From positions 103,275,416-103,339,415 of the forward strand of contig CM037596.1 of NCBI GenBank assembly GCA_021018995.1: DNA of 64,000 bases, in the 5' to 3' direction. A program made the position numbers and the translations under genes. Source of the DNA: Chloranthus sessilifolius (Eukaryota > Streptophyta > Magnoliopsida > Chloranthales > Chloranthaceae). Shown piece by piece: positions 32,426 through 43,480 of the stretch. Below the pieces are notes generated by a model. That model saw only the letters and a program-made list of their open reading frames with translations. It was not told the DNA's origin and ran no database searches. How positions within the stretch are numbered: position 1 is the stretch's first letter; the number at the start of each line of letters is the position of its first letter.

Positions 32426-33327
32426 AAGTTGGAAGGTATAAATGAACTTGAATGACAATTTTTAAGGTCTTGCATCTGACCTCTGAATTGGCAGAACCAT
32501 CCACCCATTTTAAGGGTTTTGATTGCTTTGTATCATGTTATCTGTCAACTTGCAGATGGAAGCTTTGTTACTAACATAAGCAGAAGGTATATAATGCCAT
32601 TAAAACATCATTGGCAGTTACTGTTAGTGTTCTAAAATCTAGACCAGACCCCACGAACCAGTCTCAAAAGAGATCCAATTTACTTACAAAATATTCAAAC
32701 CAGAACCAGTTTCAAAAGAGGTTCAATTTCCCCCATATACTCAAGAAAACCAATTCAATTACCAAACAGAATCAGACGAGTAGAACTGATTTGGATAAAT
32801 TTTATATTTATGGAACCAGTTATTCTGGACTAATCACTACAACAACACGATCTCCCCTCTGGATTTTAGAAATTAGCTTAAACTTGAAGTGTTGGACATG
32901 GATATGGCACCCATTTTGAAGCATATAGGTTACACAATATAAGTGATGTGACTAAATGGGATTGTTGGCTAAAGAAAATTTGACCAGCCATAGAGATCTA
33001 TTTCTCCTTAATTGTTGTCTTGTATGAATTTGTAAAATTGATCACATTCATAGAGAAGAAAGCAGGCTGTTGGCCAAACACAAACTTAAACACAAAATAT
33101 TCAATCTTTGATATCCCATCTTCTCCAACTTTCAGCATTTAGCTGTATCATCAAGATTACCCATTTCCTTTTCCTACTTCCCATGTCATCTTTGGAAACT
33201 TCTTCATGCATGATGATACAACTTCCAACACTGAAAGTTACAGGCAGCTAAAAGTCCCATTTTTAATTTCTCTTCGTGGAAAGTAGATACCCCGTTAATC
33301 TACAGAACCAAATTTGAGAAGTTTAAA
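32426..33327. other. CACTA interior without recognisable gene
   Basis: No frame is supported by motifs. The 102-codon plus-strand frame at 32611-32919 is Ser/Thr/Asn-rich without family resemblance, and all captured exons nearby are on the other strand. Confidence 0.4.
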
Positions 33328-33470
33328 TTGAATTCCACCTATCTATTGAAATAACATCATAACCATCACCAAATAACCACATTGAGCTTTTAGGTATTAA
33401 ATTGAATTCTACCTATCTATTGAAATAACATCATAACCATCACCAAAAAACCACATTGAGCTTTTAGGTA
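33328..33470. repeat. Tandem duplication of about 70 bp
   Basis: TTGAATTC.ACCTATCTATTGAAATAACATC..CACATTGAGCTTTTAGGTA occurs twice in direct order with two or three differences. Confidence 0.85.
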
Positions 33471-33507
33471 TGCCACTACAAATGTATCTGAAGAAAAAGT
33501 GAATTAC

Positions 33508-33634
33508 CGAATCAAGAAACAGAGGCTGATTTCCTTCTAAAAATATGTGGTTGGTGCTCTTGTAGAATTCAAAGTCCCATTTCTCTCCACTTTCATGCCG
33601 CCCACTAGTGATCCAATCTATAATGAATGGCTCC
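33508..33634 (-). pseudogene. Captured urease accessory protein UreD exon
   Basis: Between TTTAG|GGAGCC and GATTCG|GTAATT (127 bp) the frame reads EPFIIDWITSGRHESGEKWD, FEFYKSTNHIFLEGNQPLFLDS. DW(I/L)TSGRH..GE.W.F..Y.S...I....PL..D is the UreD (UreH) signature; UreD assembles nickel into urease with UreF and UreG. Only one exon is present. Confidence 0.8.
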
Positions 33635-34009
33635 CTAAACAAAATATTATTATATAGCAGTAGTATAATCTTAAGATACAAGAGTATATAAGTAAGCAAC
33701 AAAAAATTTTAAATAGCAAAAACAAATAAGAGGTGAAGTATTCATTTTCGAAAATAGAATAGTAATGAATTGAGAATGTTTGATTCACATGAATAGTTTG
33801 GTTAATACCACCAAAACACAGCTTATCTACTTAATGTGGATTGTGCTCTCAGATGTTTTATATACTCTAGTTAGATAGCAGCACTTTCTATAATCTATGA
33901 TACTTCTACGAAATTTTATGCATAGGCAACACACTTTGAACTACAAGTTCGATTCATGGCAAGCAGAAAATTATAGTTTTCGTGTCTTGCAGGTACGAAG
34001 TTCGATTCA

Positions 34010-34158
34010 TGGCAACCAGTTTTCTTCTTACATGAATACGATGCGCTAGGCTCTGCACATGGGATAAAATCACGACTCTGAGGAGGCTTCCATAGCTTCT
34101 TGAATTCCAACTGCCCAAACTGGCAAAGTCTAGAAGAGTGCAAACATGAAAGATGCAT
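34010..34158 (-). pseudogene. Captured O-fucosyltransferase-family exon
   Basis: The frame reads GQLEFKKLWKPPQSRDFIPC, AEPSASYSC. LWKPP..R.F.PC..PS..Y is the conserved start of the plant O-fucosyltransferase (PF10250) domain. The expected continuation ESRGYLLVxTNGGLNQMR is missing; the frame runs into a short local duplication (CGAACTTCGTA / CATGAATCGAACT). Confidence 0.6.
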
Positions 34159-35990
34159 GACTACTTTGCATCGACAAATATACTTAAACCCAAAGAAAAG
34201 AAAAAATCATGTACATTTTCTTTACAAGCAAAGCAGCCATTAATAGCCATCACAAAAAAAAATTAACTGCAAACAAATATAGTAAATAGGCATTATTTTA
34301 GAGAAAAGGAATTTTAGGGAGAAGGCACATTGACCATGGAGCCATTCTATAGACCATAGGATTATATCACATGCCAAGCAATCAAGGCCCTCCAAACCTT
34401 TGGTATCTCTTGGATGGGCCATAGTTCAAAATCACACATTAGAAATTTCTAACAATTTCTAACGGTCAGATCAATCACCTACATTTGGTGAGTCTTCAAA
34501 GTTACAGGCTACGTCCATAAACGAGTCCCTCAATTGTTGTGATAATTGAGTTAGCCCCATTCAAGCGGTTTCAAGAACATATTATGGTCTGGATTGATTA
34601 GCATTTGTTCCAATATGAGCAAAAGAGTTGGTGTCATTTTCTAAATGGTACCCTACAGTCTACATAATTGATTCGGTGTTCATATATGGAAACTGAATCA
34701 ATGGAATTGGCATTGCAATGACAATATACGAGTAGCCGAGATTTGTAAAAACGCAATCACCTTCGTCGAAGGCTGTGGCGGAGAAGGCACTTTGAGCGAT
34801 TGGGGTGGAGAATACTCACGCGTCCATCGGTGGTATCTAATTTCATATTGCTACGTAATCACAGATGAGGAAAATCAGATCTAATATAACTTCGGAAAAA
34901 AACAAAAAGGAAATTTAACATGAAAACACTCAATTATCTACAAAAACTTAGAAAAAGACTTAAATTACACAAAAAAACATAGAAAATTCTTTATTAGAGC
35001 ATTCAAATTACTTCAAATCAAAGAAAACAAATTTAAAAAATACCCTAAATTACTAAAACACTCAAATTATCCACAAGAACATAGAAAGGACCCAAATTAC
35101 AAAAACAACAAAGAGAAACCTTTATCACAGTTCAAAATTCAAACTACTTCAAATCTAAGAACAAGAGGCGCAAATAATACAAAGATCCAAAAAAAAGAAA
35201 AAGACACTCACACATACACTCAAACCTAAAAATCCTATCACAGCATTCAAACTACAACAAATCCAAGAAAACAAACCAAAAATAGCTAAATTATCAAAAG
35301 AACACAGAAAAATCTTTATCACAGTATTCAACTACTTCAAATGAACACCGAGATACAGATATGATAAAGATCCAAAAATAGAAAAAAATGAAAAAGGAAA
35401 AAAGAAAAAACAATAACCAAAAATCATAGAAAAATCTCTATCACAGAATTCAAACTACTTGAAATCGAAGAACAAGAAACACATATACGATTCAGATTGC
35501 ATAATCCACAGATCTAAACAATCTCAAATCATTAGAAACTCGAACTCGAAACATTTGAAAAAGAAAGAAAGAAGAACACATTCGTTACCTTGGGAAGTTT
35601 ATTTTGAGCGTTGAAAACTACTATGATTGTCCGATGATCGTCAAATTCTGTGAAATCAAGCATGAGAAACACGAATTCCGTTGAATCAAATGCAAAATCT
35701 ATAAATAAAAAAGGGAAAAAAAATTAAATAAAAATAGATCGCCAAAGAAAACTGACCTTATGGTGGAAAAATTAGGGCCACCGATTCACTTTGATTGAAG
35801 ATCTGAATACAGATGGTCGGATTTCGAGGCCAATATCAAATAGGAGAATGGGTGTTCGATTCACATCGAGCTCAATGTCCTCATCCGACCATCTAATTTT
35901 TGAGGAAAAAAGTGTTCGATTCTACATTTGCATGTGAATTGATCATAAGAAAAAATTGGATCGTCAAAAAACCCCTAATCAATCAGGCAA
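34159..35990. other. AT-rich degenerate repeat region of the CACTA element
   Basis: From about 34900 to 35520 there are several loose copies of ACATAGAAAAATCT(C/T)TATCACAG.ATTCAAACTACTTCAAATC, 100-180 bp apart, in A-rich sequence. No coding frame is supported. The part at 34159-34880 has no recognisable feature. Confidence 0.5.
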
Positions 35991-35994
35991 AGAG

Positions 35995-35995
35995 G

Positions 35996-36047
<52 letters not shown>

Positions 36048-36290
36048 CAGGGAGATGTTTTAAGAAGAGATCTTACTAGGGATTTGGCACCAAAAAAATG
36101 AGAAATCGAACCTCCCAAATCTCGATTTCCAGCCAAAACTAGGGTTTGTCGAGAGAGAGAGAGAGGAAGGCAAGAGAGAGGCTAGGGTTTCGAAGAGAAA
36201 AAGAAGAAAGGATTGAGAGAGACGCGTTTTGGGTTAGTGATAAAAGAGACGCTTGGGGGTCGACCCGATGGATTGCACGTGATATCATCA
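35995..36290 (-). promoter_or_regulatory. Captured promoter/5'UTR-like region
   Basis: A long (GA)n tract (35997-36041) and two telo-box motifs, AAACCCTAG on the minus strand (36131-36140 and 36182-36190), lie upstream of all the minus-strand captured exons. AAACCCTA near CT-rich leaders is typical of plant housekeeping-gene start regions. It could drive a chimeric transcript through the captured exons. Confidence 0.45.
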
Positions 36291-36416
36291 CGTGATAAGA
36301 GGATTATTTCTTAAACCACTATTTTAGCTTAAAAACTACTGATTTAGGGAATGAAATATTGCACCACTATTTTATGCAATAGTTTATATTAAATTGTTAC
36401 AATGGTTTTTCTCTTA

Positions 36417-36429
36417 TTTTGACGTAGTG
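36417..36429 (-). repeat. CACTA terminal sequence
   Basis: TTTTGACGTAGTG, read on the minus strand as CACTACGTCAAAA. The relative at 50953 begins CACTATGTGAAAA. The Athila element inserted one base beyond it. Confidence 0.75.
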
Positions 36430-36430
36430 G

Positions 36431-37914
36431 TGATCGGTGCTGAAATATGACTATATTTCACACCTTAAATCCTACATTTAGCTGTTCGATGAAAGCATCT
36501 GATGGTTGTTGTGAGGTTTTGATGTTTACAGGTATTTCCGACCATTAGATCATTCAAAAGCCTAAAAGAAGGAAATTAAAGGCTATGCAAGAGCTATGGA
36601 CAAAAAGGTCTAAAGAAGCATTGAGATCCGAGAAGAGAATCAATATCCATCAAGAAAGGAGACTTTACATTGAAGAGTCAATCGATTGAGGAATCATTGT
36701 CAATCGATTGACAGATGAAATAAACTTCAACCCTGAAAATCAATCAATTGAGACATGAAAATCAATCGATTGACACATAAGGCAGAAGTTCCCTAAAGAA
36801 ATTCGAACTCAAATTCAATCGATTGAGACTTCTGGCTCAATCGATTGAGGCAATTAGGTTTAGGTGTGCTCGGCCATTATAAAAAGGAAGCTAAAGCTTT
36901 GAAAAAGGGCTCTATTTTTGGACTTGGTGTTGAGATCTTTTGAGACTTTTCTTTGGAGGAATTAGAAGTAGATTTGATTATTTTAGAATTTTAGGGCTTT
37001 TCACTTTGGGGAACTTCTTTTCATCTTTTTAAGGTCTTCTTCTCTCCTTCTTCTAGGGTTTGATCAGGGTAGATTGTACCTAGGATTTACATTGTTTTCT
37101 TTTAAAGCATAGATTGTATTTAGGAGAGAGCATTGTAAACAAATATCTTTTGGGAAGAAATAAAAAGAGGAATGACTTTGAATGAACAAGGAGATCATAC
37201 ACCAAAGATGAGCGGCTAAATCAGTAGATCGGGGAAGATGCGATCCCCAGATAAGTACCCATATTTATGATTAATACCATAGTCTAATTACTGTCATTGT
37301 GGAATCGTTTTTGCTAAAAGTTTGTATTATTGAAAATATATTGAATGCTTGTTATGACCATTGATTGCGCGAATCAACGGCCGTAATCGCTAGATCTGGA
37401 CTTGCAGGCTGATCTAGGCTGTAGAGCGATTATGCTTTTATTATTTTGATCTACACATCATGAGATACGCTATGCTTCTTACATGACTCATACCGCAATG
37501 TTAGGCTGAGTCATTATTTTTAGATAGGGTATGCCGGATTGATGATCATACTTTATTTCAAATCATTTTTGTGAAGGAATGATGGTGTGAATGATGCTTT
37601 AATGAAACTATGGGTGTTAATGGTAAAAAAAGGGGGTACAAATCTGGGGTAGCATATTTCTTGATCTTATTTAAATATTGTTCTTAGATTCATCGGTAAT
37701 TAGTTGTTCAGATTAATTTATTTTTCTTGCATTTAGAAAAAGTGATAAATTTTTGGTAAATTGAATCTGCCCCTTGGTACTTCCTTGGGGATGTTTTTAA
37801 ATCTCTGAAAGAATTAATTAAAAATTCAAATTTCCCTGTGGGTTCGACACCCCTGTTCTTGCCATATTGCAATAGATCTTGTGCACTTGCAAGGGTTACA
37901 TTTAAAATCGATCA
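36431..37914 (+). mobile_element. Athila 5' LTR
   Basis: TGATCGGTGC..ATCGATCA, 1484 bp. A TATA box TATAAAAA lies at 36878-36885. By eye it differs from the 3' LTR at 30 positions with no indels: 29 transitions and one transversion. It carries three palindrome pairs at 36678-36848. Confidence 0.95.
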
Positions 37915-39084
37915 AGTTTTTTGCGCCGTTGCCGGAGATTTCAGCGAAATTTTGATTAATTCGGATTAGGGATTTTTGTTTTTGTTTTTAGCAGTCAATC
38001 GATTGAGAATTCTTCCTCAACCGATTGACTCTATTCTGTGGTGGAGAAACTACTTGACAGACAATCGATTGAGACCTTCTTGTCAATCGATTGACTGTGT
38101 CTTGTATTTTTTTCAGCACTTCTGTGTCAATCGATTGACACTAACTTGTCAATAGATTGACACAAAAAAAATAAAAATAAATAAATAAAATCTTTAATTC
38201 TGAAAATTTGGAAGTTTGTGGATTTGAAATCTAAAATTTGGTGCTCAAAGGTTGATTTTTGATTTTCGAACTTAAATTTTTGCAGTTTAGAATTTTTGAA
38301 ATTTAATTTCTAAATTAAAATTTGATTTTCTTGTGTGAATTTTGATTTTTGAATTTAAAAAAAAAAAAAACTAATTTTAGATTTTTGATTTGCAAAATCT
38401 TCTTTCCCTTATTTTTCTCTCTTAGGTAAGTTTTTGTAGGACTCTTTTAGGAAGTTTAGGTTTTTAGGACTTCTTATTTTAGTAGGATTCTTTTTCCTTA
38501 TTTTCCTCTTTTAGATATTCTAGGATTTTCTAAAATTAGTTATTAATTTTTATTTTTTTAGGAAGTTTATAAATTTAGGATACCTTCCTTAAGAAATTTA
38601 GGAATCTTTTATTCTTTCCCTTATTTTTCTCTTTTAGATAAGATTCTTAGGATTGCCATTAGATTTAAAAATTTAATTTCTAATTTTAATCTTGAAATTT
38701 TAATTTTAATTTTTGAAATTCGAATTTAAAAAAAAAAAAAAAAAAAAAAAATTTATCTTGTTTTGCTTTTCTTTTCTTCTTATTTTGGCCACTGTTCATA
38801 TTAGAACTCAATCGATTGAAGCTTCAGGTTCAATCGATTGAGACTGAAATATTCTCTGTTGTGATCTTTGCTTTTCTTTCAATCGATTGACATTCCTCTG
38901 TCAATCGATTGACAAAAATTCTGTGCTTGCCATTTCGGCTGAAATTCCTGTGTTAACTTGCTTTGACCTTTGAACCTCAATCGATTGAGAACAGTTCTTC
39001 AATCGATTGACTGATAAAGTCATTTCTGTGAAATTTTAAGTGTGCTTCTGTCAATCGATTGAGATCTTTGCTGCAATCGATTGA
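36678..39084 (+). repeat. Ten exact 22-bp pairs of the palindrome TCAATCGATTGA
   Basis: Pairs (start of first/second): 36678/36700, 36740/36762, 36815/36837 in the LTR; 37995/38017, 38061/38083, 38127/38149, 38808/38830, 38879/38901, 38977/38999, 39051/39073 in the untranslated leader. Every pair has the same start-to-start distance, 22 bp. The ten-base spacers are all different, and a few copies have one changed base. The 3' LTR repeats the first three pairs from 47328. Confidence 0.95.
37921..37938 (+). promoter_or_regulatory. Athila primer binding site
   Basis: TTGCGCCGTTGCCGGAGA, seven bases after the LTR. It is close to the Athila consensus TGGCGCCGTTGCCGGGGA (tRNA-Asp in the literature, from memory), with two changes including the second base. 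Confidence 0.8.
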
Positions 39085-39139
39085 GCCTATTTTGTGGATT
39101 TGTTTTGGATTCTTCAATCCCTGTTTGTGAGCGTGGTGT
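37939..39139 (+). other. Athila untranslated leader
   Basis: T/A-rich, no ORF. It holds seven of the ten palindrome pairs and two poly-A tracts (38358-38370, 38730-38750). Retroelement leaders normally carry packaging and dimerisation signals. Confidence 0.7.
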
Positions 39140-40845
39140 ATGAGCTTTACTCGTTCTCATCACCCACATCTGCTACCATTTAATCTTGAGATCGAACGAT
39201 CTTGTAGAGAGAATCGTAGAATTCAAAGGAATCAGTATCATCATACTGATACCATGGCTGATCAAAGGTAAGAAATGAATGGGAACAACCAGAATATCAA
39301 TAATGGCAATAATGGAAATAATAGAAATGATGGGAATAACAATTACAATGAGGGCCCTAGAACACTCAAATATTATAATGATCCTGGTTTTTACGAGGAT
39401 CAGGAATGTATAATGCATGATCCCATTCCAGGAAACCACTATGAATTCAAATCAGCGATGATCCAAATGCTACCAATTTTCCATGGGTTAGCAAATGAAA
39501 ATCTGCACGTTCATCTAAATGAATTCACTGGGGTATGCAAAATGTTCAGAGTCCACAATGTCACTGATGAGATAGCTAAACTCCGACTCTTTCCTTTCTC
39601 TTTAAGGGATAAGGCAAAAATGTAGTTTTATTCCTTAGAACCGCAATCTATTCGTAGTTGGCGAGCTACACGTCGGCTTTCTTAAAAAATATTTTCCCAT
39701 GACCAAAGCCATTGAGTTGCGTCAGAAGATTCAATTCTTTTCCCAACAACCTACTAAAACATTCCATGAATGTTGGGAACGTTTTAAGGAATTGATTAAG
39801 AGTTGTCCAAATCATCAAGTTCCAAGGTGGCAACAGGTCCAAAGTTTTTATAATGGACTGATTCCTGAAGAGAGACGCATGGTTGATGCATCGTGTGGTG
39901 GATCATGTGCCACAAAAGAAGCTGATGAATTGTGGGCATTGTTTGAGAAGTTATACCAAACTTCGATACAAAGTGAAACACTGGGGCGAACTAACTTGGA
40001 TTTGGCAACTAAATCTCATGTGTTGACAAGAGATGGATTGTATGATGTCAAAAATAATACCTCTGATCTATCAACAAAGGTTGATATGTTGTCCAAGCAA
40101 ATGAATATGTTGTTAGTCATGACTCAAGCAAGCTAAAGCTCCTGTCACCCCCACTGTGTGGTCAATTTGTGACCACCCAGGTCACATGGCTAATGAGTGT
40201 CCCACTACCTTGTCATTATTCCCTGATGAACCTACTCCTCAAGAGCAGGTGAATCTGACTCAATCTTATCAACGGCAGGGTAGAAACATATACTCCAATA
40301 CCTATAACCCAGAATGGAAAAATCACCCCAACTTAGGATGGGGTGGTTCGAACCAAACTGGTCAGGTAAACCAGCAGTATAGAGCCAACACAATGAGTGG
40401 ACAACAAAATTTTCGCCCACAACAGAATTCCACTTCCCAGCAAAATTCTAATTTCCAGCAGAACCCTCCTTATTACCATCCGAATTCCGATTACCGAAAA
40501 AATCAGAATTTTAATCAACCTCAGGCTACCGTTTCTAGAGATTCTGATTTGGAGGAAAAGGTGATGCGAAGCATGCAAGCTTTCCAACAGATGATGATAG
40601 ATCAATTCAGTCAACTGACAAATCAGCTGAGTCAACGAGGGGAAGGTAGGCTCCCTAGCCAACCCGTCAACAATCCTCGAGGTCAAGCACCACCTGATGC
40701 AGGACCATTGAATAGTCAACAGTTAAAAGTTGTTACGGTGCTGAGAAGTGGAAGAGAAGTTGATAATCAAGTGGAAATGCCTGTGGAATCTGATCAGGAA
40801 AAAGAGGAAGCAAGAGAAGCAGCAAAAGAGAAAGAAAACAAATAA
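39140..40845 (+). pseudogene. Athila gag
   Basis: ATG 39140 opens MSFTRSHHPHLLPFNLEIER.., stops at TAA 39269, and continues in the same frame ..YYNDPGFYEDQECIMHDPI.., ..MIQMLPIFHGLANENLHVHL.. A TAG at 39623 replaces the Trp of KMWFYSL. A frameshift follows, then 39699-40136 (MTKAIELRQKIQFFSQQP..FHECWERFKELIKSCPNH) and 40156-40845. The knuckle reads VWSICDHPGHMANEC: the first Cys is Trp, so zinc binding is lost. The tail is Gln/Asn-rich and ends with an acidic Lys/Glu run. Confidence 0.88.
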
Positions 40846-41990
40846 GAGAAAAGAACAGAGAAAGAGAAAAGAAAAGAGCAAAGAAGAGAGAAGGGAAAAG
40901 AAAAAGTAATCGAGGATGAGTCTCCCTCAACTGTCCAACTAGGACATGAACAAGAATAAAAAATGGAACCTGCACCTTATGTCTCAAGGGCACCATTCCC
41001 TCAATGCCTAACTCCTCCATCTAGAATGGGAAAGGGACCAGCAAAAATGGAAGAAAATTTTGAAACATTCAAGCAAGTAAAGATAAATCTTCCATTACTT
41101 GAAACAATCAAACAAGTGCCTGAGTATGCAAAATTTTTCAAAGATTTATGCACTCGTAAGAGAAAGGCGCGTACTCATATTTCCAAGAAAGTGTTCCTGA
41201 CTAATCAAGTCAGTTCAATATTACAATTGGAAACCCCACAGAAATTGAAAGACCCTGGAGTTCCAACTGTTCCATGTGTCATTGGTGGGCAACCAATTGG
41301 AAAAGCGCTATTGGATTTGGGAGCAAGTGTGAATCTAATCCCATACTCAATATACGAGAAACTCTGATTGGGTGAATTGCAACCCACGACGGTCACACTC
41401 CAACTGGCCGATAGGTCAGAAAGAAGACCTAGGGGAATTATCGAGAATATTTTGGTTGGAATAGACAAGTTTGTCTTTCCAGTGGACTTTGTTGTTTTAG
41501 ACATGGAACCACCTGTTAAATCAATTAATCAAGTCCCCATCATCCTTGGACGTCCGTTTCTCGCCACTGCCAACGCTTGCATTAATTGTCGAACGGGAGT
41601 CATGGACGTTTCTTTTGGGAACATGAAGGCCAGATTGAACATATTTCATGCGATGAACCATTTCCCTAACGAGGATGAGGTCGAATGTTTTTACATCGAT
41701 CAGATGGACGAAGTGGTAGATGAAGCATTACCATCAATGCTCACCAAAGAAAAATTTGAAACCGCATTGTTGGCCATCTATGAAGAAAAAGGATCTGAAA
41801 GGAAGCAGTCAGAAGTGACGAGATTGAGTTTATCATGTCCAGATGATAACTTATGTGAAGTTGTGACTAAGATAGAACCGTTACCCATTGAGGTAAAAGC
41901 TGAATCGACTCCATCAATTGAGGCGCCACCAACTGTGGAATTGAAACAGTTGCCTGAATCGCTCAAATACGCTTTTCTGGGGCCACGAGA
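40846..41990 (+). pseudogene. Athila protease and linker
   Basis: VPCVIGGQPIGKALLDLGAS then VNLIPYSIYEKL is the Athila protease active site (D-L-G-A, normal for this lineage). TGA 41365 replaces the Gly of KLGLGEL. The domain ends PIILGRPFLATANACIN. The linker to 41990 is acidic (..VECFYIDQMDEVVDEALPS..). The stretch 40846-40962 continues the gag-pol frame, Lys/Glu-rich with stops. Confidence 0.85.
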
Positions 41991-43480
41991 AATATTTTCG
42001 GTGATAATTTCATCCACGTTGTCGGAAGAACAAGAGCATGACCTGTTGAAAGTGCTTCAAGATCACAAGCAGGCTATCAGATGGACCCTAGCTAATTTAA
42101 AAGGGATTGACCCATCAGTATGTATGCACAAAATACATCTGGAAGATGAGAGTAAACCATCGAGAGAACCACAGAGGCGACTTAATCCGAACATGCAAGA
42201 AATCGTTTTAAAGGAAATCATTAAATTACTCGATGCTGGAATCATCTATCTGATTTCTGATAGTGAATGGGTTAGTCCAGTCCAAATTGTCCCGAAAAAG
42301 TTCAGAATCACTGTGAAAGAAACTGCAGAAGGAGAATTGTTGCCTACCCGTGAAACTACTGGGTGGCGCGTCTGCATTGATTATAGAAAATTGAACACAG
42401 CTACCAGAAAGGATCATTTTTCCCTTCTGTTCAACGATCAAATCCTCGAGAAGTTAGCAGGGCAAGAGTTTTATTGCTTTCTTGATGGTTATTCGGGATA
42501 CAATCAAGTGCCCGTTTTTCCACCTGATCAAGAGAAAACGACATTCACATGCCCTTATGGTACTTTGCATATCGAAGGATGCCGTTCGGCTTATGTAATG
42601 CACTTGCTACTTTCCAACGATGTATGTTGGCCATATTTTCGGATATGATTGACAAGTTCATCGAGGTGTTCATGGACGACTTCTCGGTTTTTGGGAAAAC
42701 GTTTGGTTTTTGTTTGAATCACCTCGCACAAGTTTTACAACGTTGTGTGGATTCTAAACTTGTTCTTAGCTGGGAGAAGAGCCATTTCATGGTTCAACAA
42801 GGAATTGTGCTGGGGCATATTGTTTCCAAGAAAGGAATTGAAGTGGATAAAGCCAAAGTCAACCTAATTGCCAATTTTCCCCCACCAAAGAGTGTTCGAC
42901 AAATTCGATCATTTTTGGGGCATGCTGGATTTTATAGGCGATTCATTAAGGATTTCAGCAAGGTGGCTAAACCTTTATGCACCTTGCTTGGTAAAGATGT
43001 ACCTTTTGAATTTGATGAGCATTGCATGAAATCATTTCTGAAGCTGCGTGAACTCTTATCAAATGCACCAATAATCCAACCACCGGATTATTCTCTCCCA
43101 TTCGAACTCATGTGTGATGCATCTGATTACGCTTATCGAATGAGGGTAAACAAATTACCTCACGTAATTTATTATGCCAGTAAGACGTTGATCGATGCAT
43201 AGCTTAACTACACCACCACTGAGAAAGAACTATTAGCTGTGGTGTATGTTCTGGATAAATTTCGTTTTTATCTGCTTGGATAAAAAATAGTGGTCTTTTC
43301 AGACCACTCTGCATTGAAATATTTGTTGGCAAAGAAGGATGCCAAACCAAGATTGATCCGCTGGATTCTGCTACTTCAAGAGTTTAATTTCGAAATCAAG
43401 GATAAAAAGGGAGTCGAGAATGTTGTGGCTGATCACTTGTCTCGCATTTTGCTTGAAGAATCGGTTACACCTGAACCTAT
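41991..43480 (+). pseudogene. Athila reverse transcriptase and RNase H
   Basis: RT blocks: KEIIKLLDAGIIYLISDSEW, GWRVCIDYRKLNTATRKDHF, FYCFLDGYSGYNQV, then a one-base frame change at about 42560-42580 into RRMPFGLCNALATFQRCM and FIEVFMDDFSVFG (intact FMDD). IRSFLGHAGFYRRFIKDFSK closes RT. RNase H begins FELMCDASDYA; TAG 43201 replaces Gln before LNYTTTEKELLAVVY, and TAA 43281 interrupts before VVFSDHSALKYLLAKKDAKP..VADHLSRI. Confidence 0.92.

Larger units (their letters stand above)
28125..36429 (-). mobile_element. Pack-CACTA transposon, right-hand part, with captured plant exons
   Basis: The right end reads ..TTTTGACGTAGTG (36417-36429), that is CACTACGTCAAAA.. on the minus strand, a CACTA-superfamily terminus. 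The left end is cut by the chromovirus. The first 320 bp are shared with the CACTA relative at 51360-51670, about 400 bp inside that element's CACTATGTG terminus. Fragments resembling at least three unrelated host genes, all in the same orientation, lie inside. I see no transposase, so it was probably moved in trans. Confidence 0.7.

Noticed and set aside
28125-36429. A resident host gene (ArgRS or UreD)
   Set aside because: Only single exons of several unrelated genes are present, co-oriented within CACTA ends; captured fragments explain them better.
36678-39084. CRISPR-like regularly spaced repeats
   Set aside because: The repeats are 12-bp palindromes in pairs inside a plant retrotransposon leader; spacers are 10 bp and there are no cas genes. 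The other arrays (22480, 26250, 61645) are rejected for the same reason.
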